Assembly: GCA_900175165.2 (NCBI GenBank)
Contig: FWWN02000170.1
Location: 1 to 10,834 of the forward strand
DNA from: Rhizomucor pusillus
Taxonomy: Eukaryota > Mucoromycota > Mucoromycetes > Mucorales > Lichtheimiaceae
DNA: 10,834 nt
Direction of reading: 5' to 3'
Every line of letters begins with the position of its first letter. Positions within the stretch are counted from its first letter, which is position 1. Made by a program: the position numbers and the translations under genes. The notes under the pieces are model-generated. The model was given only the letters and a program-made list of their open reading frames with translations, searched no databases and was not told the origin of the DNA. Below, piece after piece: positions 8,250 to 10,834 of the stretch.

Positions 8250-10453
8250 ATGAGCAACAACGAATTTGATTTCGAAGAACTTGATTACGGTGATCTTGGT
8301 GACATTGATACCAGTGATTTCGATCTTGAACAATTTGAGCGAGAACTCGGTCTCTTGTCTGACGAACCTCGTAACGGCGAGACATCTGGCCAGGACGCAA
8401 AGCCGAAGCCTGACAGCACTGTCGCTAAAGCAGACAATAGCAAGAATGACGACAATAATAATACTAAGCATGAATCTGACGCTTCATCCGACGAACATTT
8501 GGTAGCCATCGAGGCATCCAAACAAGAATCGATAGCCAAGGCAAATGATGGTGACAAACCTGTCGTTGAAGAAGCTAGCAGCACGGTGACCAAAAAGACT
8601 GATGTGCAACAAGCAAGTGATAAGCTTGCGACCAATGACGGCAAGGAGCAAGGAAAATCGAATGAAAACTCTCTGGATACAAAAACGGAAGAAGCTAAAG
8701 CACATGGTGACAAGCATACCCTTCGAAATCAATCAACGGATACCAAGACCCATAAGGCTACCGGCAATACACATGGAAAACGTCCTGGTTACCAGCGGAG
8801 CATTGGCTATCAGCATCTACAGATGAATCCATACATGGCTGCCACAAAGTACGTTTCGAAAACTCTTTTCTTTCCCTTCCCGTGTAAAGTCTATTTATGT
8901 CACAACCTACTCCCTTGCCTGATCGCATCGTAAAAATGGGCATCCGTCGTTTCTTTCGTTGCACCCTTTTTTTGCTACTTGGTAGTTCCTGGATATCTGC
9001 CATGTCTCGCAAAGAAGGGTCAAACGAACGAGAAATCAAATTTCTGGGATATCTGGGACTAAGAACACGGAATAGTGTCCATCTGCAGTTGTAAATTTGT
9101 TTACTAATCGCTTTGATTCTCCTTTCCTTTAGCATGGCCATGCCCGGATATCTGCCTTTCTACTCGTTTGCTATGCCGCAGATGATGATGTATCCACCTC
9201 AGACCGGTTCGCGTGTCTATGTCAATCCCAAATTTGCGCAATCCTCGCAATTCGCAAGCCAAGAATTGTCTGCTCCACCAGCTGGACTTTCTCCCGAGTT
9301 ATTGCGTTTGCGCGAGCAAATAGCTGCCACACGCCGACGAAAGGAAGCTGCAAAAGCAAATGCTCAAGGCGATGGCATCAACATCTCAAAGGTACTTTAT
9401 TATTGCATTATGATAATGAGCGCCGTTGCTAATTTGACGATTCTATTTCAGGCTTCTGACTCGCAAACATCATCCCAAGTATCTACCAATGGTCGTAAGC
9501 GTAACTCTGGCGACGATGCAATTGAAGTACGCAGCAATAAACGACCGAACACTTCATCTGCTCCGACCAATTCGGCAACATCACACACACCATACCAAGG
9601 CATAAAAATCAAAGGCGCGGCAACAGCCAACAGAGAGAACACGACAAACAATACTTCTATGCAAACATCATCCTCTGGCATTCATAAGCAGGTTAATAAT
9701 GATCCAGCACCGACTTCTTCCAGAATCACAATCAAAGGTCGCAATGCTGCCAACAGGGAACAGTCAGCAAATATCTCCATCCTCGACAGATTGTCATTAT
9801 CCTCACCTTTGAGTTCATCCTCTCCTAGCAACCAAAGGTATCATGACAACAGCTCGGCCACAAAATCCACCGAAGTAACAATCAGGGGCCGTGGTTCCAA
9901 CAAAGAACATTCAATGAACGCTTCCATTCTCGACAGACTATCTTCATCTTCACCCTCTAACAGTTCCTCTTCACGCGTTCCAAACCGAAATGACGACAGT
10001 CCAGTAGCAGGAAACAAAGGAATGACCATCAAAGGCTGCGCCTCTGCCAATAGAGAACATTCAATTCTCAACAGAATATCAGCATCGCCGCAAGCGAACG
10101 CATCATCTCCTAATAATCGCAACCGACGCAATAATGGTCCAGCGACAGGATCCTTGGGAATAACCATTACTGGTTCAGCGAACATCAAGAAAAATGCAAA
10201 CAATACGTCAGTCTTCAGCAGACTGTCTACCTCGCAACATTCCAATACTTCGTCACCCAGCGTTTTCGATCGACTCAACAGCCCAGCGGCAGGTTCTTCG
10301 TCAACACAACGCAACACAGCGGAAGCCAGACGAAGCCCAGTTTATAACTTCCTCATGAGCGGTCGTGGCGTGAAACGATCACAAGAATTCGAAGAAACTA
10401 ATGCATCGCATAAACGCACCAATATCCGATCAATTCAATATCGAAGACAATAA
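8250..10453 (+). CDS. Low-complexity probable nuclear protein with five I-T-I-K-G repeats, 3 exons
   Basis: Exons 8250-8848, 9133-9391 and 9452-10453 give 619 aa; I do not recognise the family. In order there is: an acidic, Phe/Leu/Tyr-dotted head (1-40, for example FEELDYGDLGDIDTSDFDLE) that looks like an acidic activation segment; a polar Lys/Asp/Ser region; a Pro/Met/aromatic patch across the first splice junction (about 190-222); a basic helix (LSPELLRLREQIAATRRRKE, 252-271); an NLS-like pair RKRN...NKRP (301-318); then five repeats starting near residues 336, 377, 427, 476 and 522, each with a short I-x-I-K-G strand, mostly followed by an ANRE-like segment, and in four of the five by ILDRLS-like and Ser/Asn-rich parts. 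Start choice: ATG 8250 follows a pyrimidine-rich leader and has A at -3. An in-frame ATG at 8043 would add 69 residues, but those lie in the flank of the duplicated region. Confidence 0.75.
8849..9132 (+). other. Long (284-nt) intron of the repeat-protein gene
   Basis: The donor is AA|GTACGT (8849), with TACTAAT at 9102-9107 and a polypyrimidine acceptor cctttag (9132). It restores frame as AAC-ATG-GCC. It is far longer than the other introns here and includes a stop-free 65-codon frame (8897-9094) that I do not recognise. Confidence 0.65.
9392..9451 (+). other. 60-nt intron without stop codon (3n) in the repeat-protein gene
   Basis: GTACTT donor, gctaat and ttgacg branch-like sites, and tatttcag acceptor. 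It is phase 0, 20 codons long and has no in-frame stop, so retention would insert a hydrophobic 20-aa stretch. The hydrophobic content contrasts sharply with the polar flanks, which supports it being an intron. Confidence 0.7.
9599..10320 (+). repeat. Five degenerate coding repeats, unit about 41-50 codons
   Basis: Repeat starts are at 9599, 9722, 9872, 10019 and 10157, spaced 123, 150, 147 and 138 bases. Each begins with an alternating strand: GIKIKG, RITIKG, EVTIRG, GMTIKG, GITITG. This is mostly followed by an ANRE-like segment. Units 2-5 add a SILDRLS-like segment (SILDRLS twice, SILNRIS, and SVFSRLS with a later SVFDRLN) and all contain a Ser/Asn-rich spacer. Unit 1 lacks the DRLS part and unit 5 is the most divergent. 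Confidence 0.8.
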
Positions 10454-10454
10454 A
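10449..10454 (+). promoter_or_regulatory. Candidate poly(A) signal overlapping a stop codon
   Basis: AATAAA contains the TAA stop (10451-10453) of the repeat-protein gene. Use as a signal is inferred. Confidence 0.35.
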
Positions 10455-10675
10455 TGCCGCTGATTTACATTTACATATCCTCAATATGAGTAAAAGAGTT
10501 TGGCTTTACTTTGGGTTTGAATTTGACAAAGATAGTCAATGTATTCGATCGTGGTCTTGCTTTATCTAATACATGACATATACATGGAGTACAACATGGT
10601 GAAGAAGCTTAGAAGCGGGCATAAGTAAAGGAATCATTGGTTTGTTCATAAAATATGGCTTGGTGTTGTGTTCGT
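10454..10675. other. 3' intergenic region
   Basis: An AT-rich stretch after the repeat-protein gene, and before a possible minus-strand gene end. No ORF, tRNA or repeat is supported here. Confidence 0.4.
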
Positions 10676-10834
10676 CTACTCCATATATTTTTTCGCTAGA
10701 ACTGCAGCGTAAACTTCATTTTCATCGTATGTTTCATCGGATACATCGCCGCATCGTCAACCGTAGGAGCTTGCTTTCCCCTCACGCTCGAAAGTGGCAC
10801 TCTGGCATCTGCTGATGAACTGCAGAGTAGCATT
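10676..10834 (-). CDS. Possible C-terminal end of a minus-strand gene with a frame break
   Basis: On the minus strand one frame reads from the right edge to about 10750 (SSVRGKQAPTVDDAA), then another continues as DVSDETYDENEVYAAVLAKK up to a TAG at 10678-10676. Each half looks protein-like and the acidic tone is continuous across the join. However, they lie in different frames, and no AG acceptor lies where an intron would be needed. It could be a real gene with a sequencing error, a pseudogene, or chance. The product is not recognised. Confidence 0.25.

Noticed and set aside
8285..8713. Minus-strand frame of 142 codons, rich in Ser and Leu
   Set aside because: Antisense shadow of the acidic, Asp/Ser/Lys-rich exon 1 of the repeat protein.
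8897..9094. 65-codon frame inside the long intron
   Set aside because: No recognisable motif. Strong donor, branch site and acceptor signals support the whole stretch being intronic.
9841..10317. Long minus-strand frame (158 codons)
   Set aside because: It is a shadow of the Ser/Asn-rich repeat coding region: low complexity, no motif, and wholly inside an exon.

Overview
The window reads as nuclear DNA of a filamentous, probably early-diverging (Mucoromycota-like) fungus. That placement is inference: it rests on dense short spliceosomal introns (mostly 49-107 nt, GT/GC...AG, with CTAAC/CTGAC/TACTAAT-like branch sites), an ABHD13/Bem46-type hydrolase, an Elongator Elp5 subunit, a tandem-bromodomain protein, pyrimidine-rich leaders and AATAAA signals near stop codons. 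There is no prokaryotic operon structure, CRISPR array or rRNA.

Layout from left to right. (1) Bases 1-97 may hold the 5' end of a minus-strand gene that runs off the left edge. (2) 715-2374 (+) is a seven-exon Bem46/ABHD13-like alpha/beta hydrolase, rebuilt here as 391 aa; one exon is only 18 nt and one intron is GC-AG. (3) 2551-3725 (-) is a two-exon ELP5, convergent with the hydrolase. (4) 3726-5004 is a long divergent intergenic region with a possible 52-aa small ORF (3853-4011, +) and a weak inverted repeat. (5) 5005-7068 (+) is an eight-exon protein of 549 aa with two bromodomains and a charged coiled-coil-like C-terminal part; its last intron is also GC-AG. (6) 7231-about 8042 is a decayed, shortened tandem copy of the 3' half of that bromodomain gene. 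It has lost both bromodomains but keeps an open, similar C-terminal tail (7819-8001). (7) 8250-10453 (+) is a three-exon, 619-aa low-complexity protein with an acidic N-terminus, a Pro/Met/aromatic patch, a basic helix, an NLS-like cluster and five I-T-I-K-G repeats. (8) The right edge may hold the 3' end of another minus-strand gene, with an apparent frame break.

Functionally, the hydrolase (membrane-anchored, probably ER or cell periphery) and Elp5 (tRNA wobble-uridine modification) look like unrelated housekeeping neighbours. The bromodomain protein and the repeat protein downstream both look nuclear. They share an alternating hydrophobic/basic I-K-I-T-I-K-G type strand, once in the bromodomain protein and five times in the neighbour. 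This resembles peptides bound by ET domains of BET and Taf14 proteins, so a chromatin-linked pair is a testable inference.

All exon structures were built by hand from splice signals, reading frame and remembered family motifs; no alignment or transcript data were used.
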